Under the pieces are notes generated by a model that saw only the letters and a program-made list of their open reading frames with translations, did no database searches and was not told the origin of the DNA. Position numbers and translations under genes: made by a program. A DNA stretch of 64,000 nt, from contig NZ_JBHLWA010000010.1 in the NCBI RefSeq assembly GCF_042433085.1, positions 62,001 to 126,000 on the forward strand, read 5' to 3'. The stretch comes from Gallibacterium melopsittaci. Lineage in GTDB: Bacteria > Pseudomonadota > Gammaproteobacteria > Enterobacterales > Pasteurellaceae. Below are positions 26,001 through 34,211 of this stretch, in pieces; within the stretch, counting starts at the first letter, position 1, and each line of letters opens with the position of its first letter.

Positions 26001-29000
26001 GGATACAGGTTTAGATTCGCCTTTCACTTCGGTCATTTCTGCGATATAGCCTGAATTAGTCATCCAATTCTTAGCAACATCCGCAGTGTCTAAGTTATCT
26101 TGAGATGCTACTTGATCTAAAGTACCGCTAGTTTGCCCTTTTCGATACACAGTTACAGTTTCGGTATCTGCATTATATTGTGCATAATAAATACCATCCC
26201 CTTTCTTATAGACATCATATTTAACGCCATTAATGGTTGCAGTTCGTTGTGCCTCTACTGAGGTGTGATAGTCATCAGTAAAGGTAATGCTTCCTCCTGT
26301 TGAACTTTCAAGATAAGTACCTCTCAACGCATCAGTTAGCATTTTCTTAGTTAACGCAATGCCCCAAGTATCGCCGTTGATACCTGTTCCATCCGTTGAT
26401 TTTACAACTTGAATTAAGTTGTCGGCGTCTTTAGTAAACGCCCACTTTTGGCCAGTGCTGCTAGTTGCAGTTGCTGCTTGGATAGTCGGACGAGCTGCGT
26501 TAATCGCCGTATAGACTGCACTAGAAGTCACCGCTTTGGTACCCTTTTCGGTAACTTTTGTATCTTTATTAAGCGTTAAGGCAACGCTGCTACCGCTTGC
26601 GTTGGTGGTAATATCGTCATTACCAGTAATCGCAAATGAGAGTCCGTCTGATTTAAGTAATGTTTGAGTATCTGTTGCTGAAGCAGTTTCAGAACCTGCT
26701 GCTTTATCTCCAGTAAGCTTAAAGGTATTTTTCGCTAAAGCATCCGCATTCTCTAAACTCGTTTGCACATCCTTCTGTAACTTCGCTTTAGTCACATTTT
26801 GATCTGCAATCTTATCTGTTATGACTGCATTTGTACCCAACTGTTCAGAACCAATACCGCCAGATTTCACATTAATTTTGACTGTTTTCTTATCAGTAGC
26901 ATCAATGGAAGTTTCTATGGTTTTACCATCACCTTTCACCCCAAACTCAATACCACTTTCTTGAGCTAGCGTTTGTGCATCAGTACTACCTGTAGTCGCA
27001 TTGAGTTTAATAGTTTGGGCTGCTTTCGCATACTCTGTGGCTAAGTTAGTGGTGCCTGTGATTTCTTTCAATTTGGCATCATCTAATGCGACAGTGAAAG
27101 TTTTCTTACCATTAGTATCTGTTTCAGACGTAATCTCTAAAGCATCTGATGGCTTAGCTGTTGATTCTACCACATCGACTAAACCAGTAATCACGCTCTT
27201 ACCATCCGCATCAATATTATCTAAGGCAATATTCGCTTTACCATTTAGTAACTCATTCACATTTTCGCTTGGAATATTAGCCAATTTATCTGTGATAGCC
27301 TTAGCTAATTTAATGCTTAAGCCTTGTCCACTTGCAGTGGTTTCGATTTGATTTTCTGTACCAGTAATCGCTAACGCTTGTTCAGCTAATTTTACAGCGC
27401 CTTTTTGGCTTGTATCTTTAACAGTATTATCACCTGTGAAATTCAATGTCACTGCGTTGATCGCTGCAGTGGTATCTTCCGGCATATTATCAAGCTTATC
27501 CGTTACCGCTTTAGTTAAGGCAATCGTTACTCCACCATTTGCGGCAGTAGTGGTGACATATTTATCAGTTGCTTTTCCACCTGTACCAGTTAAGCCATCA
27601 CCCCAAATATTTAAGGCACCGCCTAGTGGAATATTTACTGAACCACCAACACGATCGGTAAAGTTCATCCCAGCCACAGCCAACGCTTGTAAGTCAGCGG
27701 CAGTGGCTGCACGGTTAAGTTCTGCGCCTTTCATTGCGAATAGACCTGTAGGATTTGTACCAGCTGTTCCCACTTTCACTTTCGCATTCTCTAACGTAAT
27801 TGGTGCAGTAGTATCTATAATACCCAACGCACTCGCAATATTCGCTAAAGTCACTGGAGTTGCAGTTTTACCATCTGGGTTGACGGCAGAGAGGATAACC
27901 TTATCACTTGCAAGTATATCTGCTTCAGCAGTCACTAACTGTGCTAATGATTTACCTTTCTTCTCTATTTTAGCTTGCTCTTTTACAGAACCATCTGGAT
28001 TAACATCAGTTGCGTCATACCATAAACCATCATTTGCTTTTACTTTATTTGCTAATTCAGCTGCACCAGCGTTGTAATACTTACCATTTTCCGCTAACAC
28101 ACGGTTTCCAGCGGTATCGGTGTACACGACTGTACCTGAAACACCATCACGGAGTGATTGGACTTTATTAGCTAAAGTCGTACCGCTTTGACCGTCACGA
28201 CCTGCTGGCCCTTGTAAACCTGGTGTGCCGTTCTGACCATCATCACCATCTTTACCAGGTACACCTTGTTGACCTCGGCTACCTGCCGTACCTGGAGTAC
28301 CTGCGACAGACTCACCAGCAGCGCCAGTTGCACCGTCTACGCCATTGATTGGACCATTACCCACTTTTTCTGCTAAGTCAGTGAGGTATTTGTTAGTGTA
28401 GTATAGTTGTGAGCCGTTAATCGCATCAGTGGATGTCGCAGAAATCACACCTGCCGCAACGTTTTGGATTTGGCGTTCTTTACCCGCTGCGCCGACAGAG
28501 AAGACGGCGATGTTTTGATTGAGTTTCGCGTTAAGTGCCTGTTCTGCTTCAATTTTTTGTTGTCCGAGTGTCCTCAACTGTTCGGTTAGTAATTGGACCT
28601 CAGGATCACGGAGTCCCTTAGCATCCTTCAATTTTTTCCATTGATCAGATTTTGTAGTGTATTCAGCAAAAATTCGATCAAATTCCTCGACCAAAGGCTG
28701 TATTGTGGCTTTATCAAAAGATTTTCCTGTAGGATTAGCGGCTACAGTCTCTCCTCCAATAGAGAATGAGCCTGTATGTGCAAGGCTATTAGCTTGAGCA
28801 CCCAGACCGATAGCAACACTAGACCATGCAGCTGCATCAGTTACGCCACTATTACGCCCAATCGCTACTGAGTCACCCATAGCTGCCTTTGCTGTTACAC
28901 CAACAGCAATCGCATTGTAACCAGAAGCCTGTCCAGCTTGCAACGCTAAGGCACGTACACCAGAAGCGACTGAACCAGGACCAAGGGCACTGGCATACTC

Positions 29001-32000
29001 TGCTGTTGCACCTGCATTTGCCCCTAACGCTACACTACCTCTCGCACTACCATAAGCCTGGTTACCAATCACTACTGCACTGCGACCGACTGTACCAGTT
29101 TGTTTAGCGTCCAAATTCTCTAAACTTGTACCAGCCTGGCGACCAATCACGACGGCACCCTCAGCATCAGTAGTGGTTGCTTGGATATCTTGACCGATGA
29201 CTACCATGTTTTGAGAATCGGCTTTGACGGTATCACCAACTGCAATACTGCTCTTCTTGTTTGCCTTGGCGTCGGTACCGATAGCGATAGCACGGATTTC
29301 ACCGTCTTTTTCTGCCTGAGTAGCTCCATTTGGATTAGCGGCAACGCCTGCTGTCGCATTACGACCCACAGCAATACTGTCTGTGCCTAAAGCACCAGAG
29401 TGTTCCTTATCGTAGTTAGTGCCTGCTTTATCTGCAGGCTCAGCTGAATTCACATTAACCCAATTGACACTCGCATCCCCAATGCCCAGTTTAGTACGCC
29501 ATGTATTCCAAATAGCATTTTGCGCATTAGCTGCATCAATATCAGCTTGGTTTGTAACGGTAGAGTCATCTTTCGTTTCTGCTGGTACTGCTACTTTTTC
29601 AGGCAAATTAGAACCATCGATTTTAACGTAGGTATTACCTAAATTATTTACATTATCTTGGACACCATTAATTTTGGTTAATAAACCAGAAGTAATAGAG
29701 AATAGTTGCGAACCGTTGATGGCATCGGTGGAAGTAGCAGAAATTGTACCTGCTGCCACGCCTTGTAATAGACGATTAAAGGTTGCACCGCCGATTGTGA
29801 CAATACTACTTGGATTATCTCCAGCAAAATTACTAAAGGTAGTACTGCTTACCGTAACACTGTTATAAGAATTACCTAGAGCACGGCTACGATCACCAGT
29901 GATACGTTGGCTGCTGTCACCCAAATAAACAGACATTCCTAAGTCTGCATTAATATTATGACCTAAGATGACAGACCATCCTTTATCAGTACCTTGTGTA
30001 TAATTCACCGTATTGTCGCGTCCAATGACAATACTTCCTGTAGATTTACCACTTGCTGCTGTGCTCTTAGAGCCATTAGTAATCGCATCCGCACCCGCCA
30101 AAGTATTACGTAAACCAATAACAAAGGATTCTGTTTCTCCCTTACCGATAATATTGTTATTACCCATAATAAAGGAGCTGGTAGCATTGTTTTGAATAGT
30201 GTTGCTATTACCAACTGCATAAGATTGCATGGCAGAGATTATATTTACATTACCAAATGTGCCTGCCTTATTAGCCTTAATTGTATTCCCTTGCCCCACA
30301 ATAGTAGATAGACCATTGTTTTGTTCATCTGCCAACTCTACTTTACTATCTGCACCAATCACAATGGTGTTTGTACCTTGAGATTTTGCTTGATAGCCGA
30401 TAGCGATACCACCACCATTTCGAACTTCTGTTTCTGTACCAATGGCAATGGCATCTGAGCCAGTTATACCGTCATTAGATGCCGTACCTTGAGCGCCTCT
30501 ACCAGCTTGGAAGCCGATAGCGATGGAATTTTGTCCACCCTTATTGTTAGCATCCACTGTCGTTTTAGTCTTCGCCCTATAACCCAATGCGATAGAGTCT
30601 GCTCCTTGAGCACCGTCGTTTTTGAAGTTGCTGTCTTCTATTTTCGCTTTGAGTGCTTTTTCTTCTGTAGAAAGAATGTCCACTTTCTTATCAGCGTCAA
30701 AGCCTGAGGTTAACTGCTTAACTATCGCATCGTATTCAGTTTTGTTGACTCCATTCTGAGTAATAGTATCTAGCTTATCCTGTACATCCTTCAAACCAGC
30801 AGAACGCGTCGCAAAATCAGTTTTGTCAGAGAGTTTATCCATGCGAGCTTTAATATCATCTAGTGCAGCTGTATTAATGGTTTCTCCATTGAGTTTTTGA
30901 CGCGCGACAAAACCTAGGTATTGTTTTCTAAGCGTGATGTATTCGTTATAGTTACTTTCCTTATTGACGACCGCTGCTAATTGACCTGCCTTACCCTGTG
31001 TATTTTGGGTATCAATAGACATATATTGGAATAAACCAGAAGAGTTTTCAGAACCAATGATGTTGCTGATACGTTCGCCTAGGGTTTTTAATTGTGCAAC
31101 GTTGACCGCATCACTGTCATTGGCACCAGAGGCAACGTTGACAATACGACGTTCTTGGTTAATTGCACCCACAGAGATAACACCAGTTGCTGCAGAGGTT
31201 GGGATGGCGACGGCACCATCAGCTACCCAACCTGGTTTGTTAAGATCCTCAGGTTTGTAATCTGTCTTAGAATTTACACCAAGTGCCACAGAATTATGAA
31301 TGTCAGCGACTGAGTTGTTACCTACTGCCATCGCATTAAATGCAGTAGCTGTAGCCAGTTTACCGAATGCGGCAGCATTGCGGGCTAAATAACGATAAGA
31401 AGTGGTGGTTGTGCCATTCTCTGTTATAGAATTTTTAACCACTGTAGGTCCGTTAGGTTGGAAATTCGCAGCCTTAGACTCAGCCTCAGAAATAATAGTA
31501 TAACCCTGAGCTCTGAGATTAGTCTCAATAGTACCAACTTCCCCACTATTTGTAGTTGATGCCACAACGCCACCTGCTTTCGCCCCCACACCGATTACCA
31601 CAGAGTCGTTAGCATAGGTACGTGCAGAATAACCTGCCACAAAAGCGTTTTCACCAGAAGCATATGCATTAACACCTAATGCCACAGAGTTAGCGGAAAT
31701 ATCGTCAACATGAGAAAAAGAGCCGATAGCAATGCCTGATTTTGCATCAGAGATGGTCGCATAACCCATGGAGATACTGTTGGCACGTAGAGCAAAAGAA
31801 TAACGACCGATAGCGACACCATTAGCCGCACCATAGTCAATAGTAGACTGTTTCTCAGAGTCACCGAGTTGTAGGTTATAGATTTTCTTACCACCTATTT
31901 CGAGGAATTCATTACCATTTGCCGGATCTTTTCCATCCCTGCCTTTTTGATCAAAGAGTTTATTATCCGTGAATTTTTGCTCAATCCCTTCAGAGATTCT

Positions 32001-33494
32001 TTTTATGGTACCGTTCTCCTTCTGTGGCGTACCGTTTTTGTCCTTGGCAGATTCACCATTAATCAAGTCGTCAACACCAATATTAAACTTTGTAACATTC
32101 GTAGCATTGGTAGTACCATCGCTATTAATAATATCAAGTGCATGTAGACCAGCAGTGGCTTGTTTTAGTGCGTAGTACTCTGAATTCTTAACTCTGGCTC
32201 CAGCCACCGTACCATAACCAAAAGCGACTGCCCCCTTACCTACCGCTTTAGCGTTATAACCATAAGAGAAAGAGCCATCATGTGATGCTTCAGCACTGTT
32301 ACCAATTGCGACTGAGTTTTTAGCAAAAACGCGAGAGTTTTCACCAATAGCGGTTGCACCAACAGCTCCATCATCTTGTACGCCATTAATCAAGCCTGGC
32401 CCTGAAACGAAAGCACGAATACCCATCGCGGTAGAGCGGTCAGCCAAGGCAAAAGAGAGCGAACCTACCGCAGTAGATACGACACCACCCGCAATGGTAC
32501 GAGAACCGATTGCAATTGCGCCTTGTTTAGCAGCATAGGTAGGCGAGAAGATACGGTAGTCTTTGATAAGGTCATCGGTTGTGTCTTCTTTAGTCCCTTT
32601 GTCGTCTAAAGTAACCGTCTTATTATATTTATCATTAAAGCCAGCTTCGCCTTTGAAGAACCACCCTGTTTTATTATTGGCATTGGGGTCTGCATTATAG
32701 AGATCGCCAAAAATGCTCTTCAAGGTAGCATCAGGTAATTTATCAGCAAAAGGTGATGTGACAAAATCGGTAGAGCCGATGAGGTCATCATTACCGATAG
32801 CAATAGAAGATTCGCCGCGTGCATAAACGTTGCCCCCGATGGCGACGGATTGAGATGCTGCACCTGAAGTATTCCCTACGACAACAGCTTGGTCGCCCAT
32901 TGCTTTTGATTGAGAACCCACAAGAGTGGCTCCACCAGCATCACTGCCAGTCCAGTTATAAATACCTGAGTTATATCCGATTAATACGCTTCGTTCAATC
33001 GCATTGCCTTTGTCAGTATCACCATTTGCAAAAGCTCGACCAATTAAAACAGAGTTGCTACCGCCGTTAATCTGCCATGCCCCTACAAAACCAATGGCTA
33101 CAGTACCTTCGCCTTTAAGACAAGCGGTATCATCATAGTCCTTGCCAGCTATTTTAGATGCATAAGAACCTGTTAAGTTAACGGTATAGTTGTCAGAACA
33201 ATCTACCTGGTCTGCCGCCCCAGCTTTTTTAATCGCACCATAATTTTTTTCATAGATCCCATAGTCATTCCATGCCATAGCATTTTGCACTGGAACGATA
33301 AGCCCCAATCCAATCAATACAACTGCTGAGGCACTAGTTAGCGAAAATACCCCCCCCCTTAAGCGTTTTGGCGAAGACAATGAATGTTCTGCAATTTGTT
33401 CAGATTTTTCTTTGGTGTGATTTTTGGTAAGTTCAGAAACAGCTACGAAAATGCCACGAGTTTTATCAAAGATAACTTTAAATATATGGTTCAT
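20037..33494 (-). CDS. Giant trimeric autotransporter adhesin (YadA/Hia-like), 4485 residues
   Basis: A surface adhesin secreted by the type Vc route. Residues 1-24 are an extended signal peptide region (MNHIFKVIFDKTRGIFVAVS), then a hydrophobic core and likely cleavage after AMA at residue 74. YadA-head repeats of the form SxAIGxxAxA follow (about 120-900 and 1000-1700), with neck motifs (DAVNVAQL, DAINGSQL, SAVNKAQL). Three collagen-like Gly-X-Y stretches lie near residues 1725-1770, 3015-3045 and 3550-3600. Later modules repeat with a period of 531 residues. The C-terminus has a coiled coil (INQVNKRVDDL) and a YadA anchor ending GGSVSVGYTW. It acts as a homotrimer in the outer membrane. 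A G9 tract covers codons 46-49 and a G11 tract lies just upstream; the frame is currently open. The gene is unusually long; possible assembly errors in repeats should be kept in mind. Confidence 0.93.
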   Translation of the reverse strand: MNHIFKVIFDKTRGIFVAVSELTKNHTKEKSEQIAEHSLSSPKRLRGGVFSLTSASAVVLIGLGLIVPVQNAMAWNDYGIYEKNYGAIKKAGAADQVDCSDNYTVNLTGSYASKIAGKDYDDTACLKGEGTVAIGFVGAWQINGGSNSVLIGRAFANGDTDKGNAIERSVLIGYNSGIYNWTGSDAGGATLVGSQSKAMGDQAVVVGNTSGAASQSVAIGGNVYARGESSIAIGNDDLIGSTDFVTSPFADKLPDATLKSIFGDLYNADPNANNKTGWFFKGEAGFNDKYNKTVTLDDKGTKEDTTDDLIKDYRIFSPTYAAKQGAIAIGSRTIAGGVVSTAVGSLSFALADRSTAMGIRAFVSGPGLINGVQDDGAVGATAIGENSRVFAKNSVAIGNSAEASHDGSFSYGYNAKAVGKGAVAFGYGTVAGARVKNSEYYALKQATAGLHALDIINSDGTTNATNVTKFNIGVDDLINGESAKDKNGTPQKENGTIKRISEGIEQKFTDNKLFDQKGRDGKDPANGNEFLEIGGKKIYNLQLGDSEKQSTIDYGAANGVAIGRYSFALRANSISMGYATISDAKSGIAIGSFSHVDDISANSVALGVNAYASGENAFVAGYSARTYANDSVVIGVGAKAGGVVASTTNSGEVGTIETNLRAQGYTIISEAESKAANFQPNGPTVVKNSITENGTTTTSYRYLARNAAAFGKLATATAFNAMAVGNNSVADIHNSVALGVNSKTDYKPEDLNKPGWVADGAVAIPTSAATGVISVGAINQERRIVNVASGANDSDAVNVAQLKTLGERISNIIGSENSSGLFQYMSIDTQNTQGKAGQLAAVVNKESNYNEYITLRKQYLGFVARQKLNGETINTAALDDIKARMDKLSDKTDFATRSAGLKDVQDKLDTITQNGVNKTEYDAIVKQLTSGFDADKKVDILSTEEKALKAKIEDSNFKNDGAQGADSIALGYRAKTKTTVDANNKGGQNSIAIGFQAGRGAQGTASNDGITGSDAIAIGTETEVRNGGGIAIGYQAKSQGTNTIVIGADSKVELADEQNNGLSTIVGQGNTIKANKAGTFGNVNIISAMQSYAVGNSNTIQNNATSSFIMGNNNIIGKGETESFVIGLRNTLAGADAITNGSKSTAASGKSTGSIVIGRDNTVNYTQGTDKGWSVILGHNINADLGMSVYLGDSSQRITGDRSRALGNSYNSVTVSSTTFSNFAGDNPSSIVTIGGATFNRLLQGVAAGTISATSTDAINGSQLFSITSGLLTKINGVQDNVNNLGNTYVKIDGSNLPEKVAVPAETKDDSTVTNQADIDAANAQNAIWNTWRTKLGIGDASVNWVNVNSAEPADKAGTNYDKEHSGALGTDSIAVGRNATAGVAANPNGATQAEKDGEIRAIAIGTDAKANKKSSIAVGDTVKADSQNMVVIGQDIQATTTDAEGAVVIGRQAGTSLENLDAKQTGTVGRSAVVIGNQAYGSARGSVALGANAGATAEYASALGPGSVASGVRALALQAGQASGYNAIAVGVTAKAAMGDSVAIGRNSGVTDAAAWSSVAIGLGAQANSLAHTGSFSIGGETVAANPTGKSFDKATIQPLVEEFDRIFAEYTTKSDQWKKLKDAKGLRDPEVQLLTEQLRTLGQQKIEAEQALNAKLNQNIAVFSVGAAGKERQIQNVAAGVISATSTDAINGSQLYYTNKYLTDLAEKVGNGPINGVDGATGAAGESVAGTPGTAGSRGQQGVPGKDGDDGQNGTPGLQGPAGRDGQSGTTLANKVQSLRDGVSGTVVYTDTAGNRVLAENGKYYNAGAAELANKVKANDGLWYDATDVNPDGSVKEQAKIEKKGKSLAQLVTAEADILASDKVILSAVNPDGKTATPVTLANIASALGIIDTTAPITLENAKVKVGTAGTNPTGLFAMKGAELNRAATAADLQALAVAGMNFTDRVGGSVNIPLGGALNIWGDGLTGTGGKATDKYVTTTAANGGVTIALTKAVTDKLDNMPEDTTAAINAVTLNFTGDNTVKDTSQKGAVKLAEQALAITGTENQIETTASGQGLSIKLAKAITDKLANIPSENVNELLNGKANIALDNIDADGKSVITGLVDVVESTAKPSDALEITSETDTNGKKTFTVALDDAKLKEITGTTNLATEYAKAAQTIKLNATTGSTDAQTLAQESGIEFGVKGDGKTIETSIDATDKKTVKINVKSGGIGSEQLGTNAVITDKIADQNVTKAKLQKDVQTSLENADALAKNTFKLTGDKAAGSETASATDTQTLLKSDGLSFAITGNDDITTNASGSSVALTLNKDTKVTEKGTKAVTSSAVYTAINAARPTIQAATATSSTGQKWAFTKDADNLIQVVKSTDGTGINGDTWGIALTKKMLTDALRGTYLESSTGGSITFTDDYHTSVEAQRTATINGVKYDVYKKGDGIYYAQYNADTETVTVYRKGQTSGTLDQVASQDNLDTADVAKNWMTNSGYIAEMTEVKGESKPVSKTVALGQELRFVGDGYVTVEYDKDENNQPTSLRIKTTQAVEDALKALSEGNFSGTAISYKANATGGKTVTAAVGFDFRGETTASPNNNNIQISLGAQEGVVDFTLDPNLRKITSIGSGSRDATDDTAGSKDVAQEARLTFNSAKGDAAASIVANDVKLTGLADGEIKAGSKDAVTGGQLSEALGINNNQHNSIGDRITKLEQGLKGTVVYTDKEGHRVVKAGDNFYKYDDVKDLYYDKVTKAWYGAWNKDENAPVGDKKTVAAISDPENIYLSLVDKNDGDKNTLTTPIALGNLLSGLGIETGGTSANGSTLGGVPITKDAAQAVIGKAKTSTEEATGLYAKQGRDLNRAATLADLQALGMAGLDILGNQEDGEQNANRIHKALGAVLNIEGKKDAKYKSDTSKLYSDENLITHNDKGTLRIEMLKNPSFTGVTLDNGKEAPANAKVTLTPTKSTADGVADKGKTVLNLTNGTEEDAKNPTANDVVVRGIAAGETGDSAVNKAQLDDLAAKVGAGTKPINGIDGAAGKDGASIIGDRGVPGTNGEKGSNGLQGPAGRDGLNGTTTANKVQALRDGAAGTVVYTKADTGERVLVENGQYYTIDTVKDKVKANDGLWYAKDDVDEKTGEAKAGKTGQTLADLAGNDSNKHLSADKVMLSAVNPNGTTNTATVLDNIKGTVAATPEKIADDAAKDKAVADYNASQTDDKQKVSDYAALKIKLGKEVAEGRMATAKAELEAQAKVEAARKAVAGNDKDGNGGLLTRTTGLNNAATVGDLQTVAQAGLTFIGNDDVEIHRPLGTALKIIGKVGAKYGATGYEAEKYSADNLITHNSEDGTLSIEMKKLPHFEGIVINGKDGDDGKDGFIGVDKDGNIVVNKNGVDGKDGLNGTDGESVTRVVTEENLKGSDAIVKLKYQTSNGTGYKAQLEDKELTKSAEVALDTGLDFKNGTNTTAQIDAGGIVKYNLNPELNGITSIGGGATNGAANEARITFNNGTQDNPDTKDIDESTTPTISVNHARLTDVANGVNANDAVNKAQLDDLAAKVGAGTKPINGIDGAAGKDGVDGKTIIGDRGVPGRDGEPGVGGEAGQPGTGLQGPAGRDGLNGTTTANKVQALRDGAAGTVVYTKADTGERVLVESGKYYTIDTVDGKVKANDGLWYAKEDVDAATGEAKEGKTGTTLAALAKAGNGEVVKPENVMLSAVNPEGKTQTPTTLANIKGNLGDKGLVTDEAAKKAAVEAYNADKAEPEKATDYNDLIAKLKDAEVDGDDNAKEAAATAKAEQLVAKAKADLIKAARDAVAGDSGLLTRTTGLNNAATVGDLQTVAQAGLTFIGNDGAEIHRPLGTALNIIGKSGVTYTTDTKPTEPEAGKAYAEDYTADNLITHNSADGTLSIEMKKTPTFDGIVLDGKNKDGKDGKDGYIGVDDKGNVVVKNGTNGTKGADGKDGADGASKVITEKDLNGTKDDGSDAAIKLAYKAGTEAAKETSLKQGLTFKGDDNIKTSTEEGGIVNVKLSDKLTGITSIGGATDENGKYTDGSLTFGNRNKEGGEEGEKEKTIDAGGSVITNIGTPTEDSDAANKGYVDDKVKGVDTKVTNLGDTVTNIQKDVNAGFTLNTGTQEVENGKVVVKETGNVGAVKPNTTVVMVDGKNTKVSKVDSGSANVISYTIEVNGIPMSYVNSAGDTLVKVGDKFVALKPNGEIDPTNTNTTIAGMKVVNPDNPDKGLTVDNVADGKVAAGSKQAVNGGQLHTTAQSVADVLGSDFENKDGKVTVKNGTDGTNGIGGTGKTTISEAFKEVVKRANIEVTNLDSNIKVEKDTSVSDKTIYKVGLSKDIKVENSITIGEGNVKLTSTTGEDAEGNSVPVLNVNKARITGVAAGVEDTDVANVGQVKALAAGTTKAINQVNKRVDDLTKESRGGIAGAMATAGLVQTTQPGRTTVSVGTATFKGESAVALGFSKLSDNGKVGIRISGMTTSGGDTGGSVSVGYTW
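21640..24500 (-). repeat. Tandem 1593-bp modules inside the adhesin gene
   Basis: TCATCTAATTGCGCTTTATT occurs at 24481-24500 and again at 22888-22907, exactly 1593 bp (531 codons) apart. Long near-identical blocks are shared at this offset, among them the collagen-like segment, KVQALRDGAAGTVVYT, NDGLWYAK, LLTRTTGLNNAATVGDLQT and HRPLGTAL. A more diverged related module lies upstream around 27600-28380. Confidence 0.85.
33350..33358 (-). repeat. G9 homopolymer within adhesin codons 46-49
   Basis: Nine C on the + strand, read as AGG GGG GGG G in the gene (Arg46-Gly47-Gly48-Val49), between the extended signal region and the hydrophobic signal core. Gain or loss of one G would end the protein early. 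This is a common arrangement for slipped-strand phase variation. Confidence 0.8.
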
Positions 33495-33507
33495 TAGATT
33501 CCTCTTT

Positions 33508-33518
33508 CCCCCCCCCCC
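33508..33518 (-). repeat. G11 homopolymer in the adhesin 5' region
   Basis: Eleven G on the coding strand, ending 13 nt before the start codon and followed by AAAGAGG, the likely ribosome-binding site. Its length could change promoter spacing, leader structure or ribosome access. Confidence 0.8.
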
Positions 33519-33919
33519 ATTACGGTATGAAATGTCCAGTTACTAAGTTTTTCTAGATAAATTAAATATTCTGCTTCCGTGTCAGGATATTCATGTAGTA
33601 AAAATAGCAAAATTCTAGCAACTCTATAAAGCTATGTAAATATAAAAATAACGTTTTAATTACATTAAGTCACTTATTTAGTACTCAATAGAAAAAGCAA
33701 ACGTTTACGTAAAATCAAACCCAAACAAGCTAGAAAATAAACAATTTTGACTTACATCAAAAAAAATAATTAAATAATTGATATTTAAAGGAATATTTAA
33801 ATATATCTTTATTCCGTATATTTTACACTTATGTTAAAATTGTTTATAAAATATAAATAATTGAATTTTTGTTTACATTCTAAGTATGGAAATAGGATGG
33901 TGGATCCAAGTATTCGCTA
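33519..33919. other. AT-rich intergenic region upstream of the adhesin
   Basis: No gene is visible on either strand. The stretch is very AT-rich, with runs of A and T from 33600 to 33890, as expected for an adhesin promoter region open to H-NS-like silencing. The promoter itself was not assigned. Confidence 0.5.
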
Positions 33920-34095
33920 AGACTGCTAACAAACCTAGTTTTAAAAAAGATCTTTATAAAATGCTACTGAGCTCCCTTGTGATCACTAAAGCCCTCTTTA
34001 GCTAAGAGGTTTTGGGAGATTTGGCTGCCTTGCTTTAATGAAATGATAGCTAAAATCTCCCCTAGCCCTTCTTTATGAAAGAGGGGGACTAATCA
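33920..34095 (+). repeat. Dispersed repeat, copy B (fullest copy)
   Basis: It starts AGACTGCTAACAAACCTAG and ends GAAAGAGGGGGACTAAT. The 5' part matches copies at 3368-3410 and 19847-19927 (-), and the 3' part matches 18941-19055 (-). An internal inverted pair GGGAGATTT / AAATCTCCC encloses about 30 nt. No coding capacity is seen. Confidence 0.65.
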
Positions 34096-34163
34096 GCATT
34101 AATAATTAATTTTTATATTTGATCTTCTCTAATGAATAAATAACAATAACCAAAAATCACTTT

Positions 34164-34195
34164 AGCCCCTCTCCAAGCAAGAGGGGTGCTTTTTT
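34164..34195 (+). terminator. Terminator-like hairpin before mobB
   Basis: AGCCCCTCT (34164-34172) pairs with AGAGGGGTGCT (34180-34190, one bulged T), followed by a run of T. No + strand gene lies upstream for 14 kb, so it is either a leader attenuator for mobB or ends an unseen short RNA. Confidence 0.55.
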
Positions 34196-34211
34196 AACAA
34201 AAGGAGAGCAT

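Noticed and set aside
20572..33070. Many open frames on the + strand opposite the adhesin gene
   Set aside because: They are shadows caused by the repetitive, low-stop composition of the adhesin; none has a domain, start signal or conserved product.
33350..33518. Sequencing error in the poly-G tracts
   Set aside because: The G9 tract keeps a 4485-codon frame open and the G11 tract is non-coding, so nothing demands an error; length uncertainty of one base cannot be excluded from one sequence.
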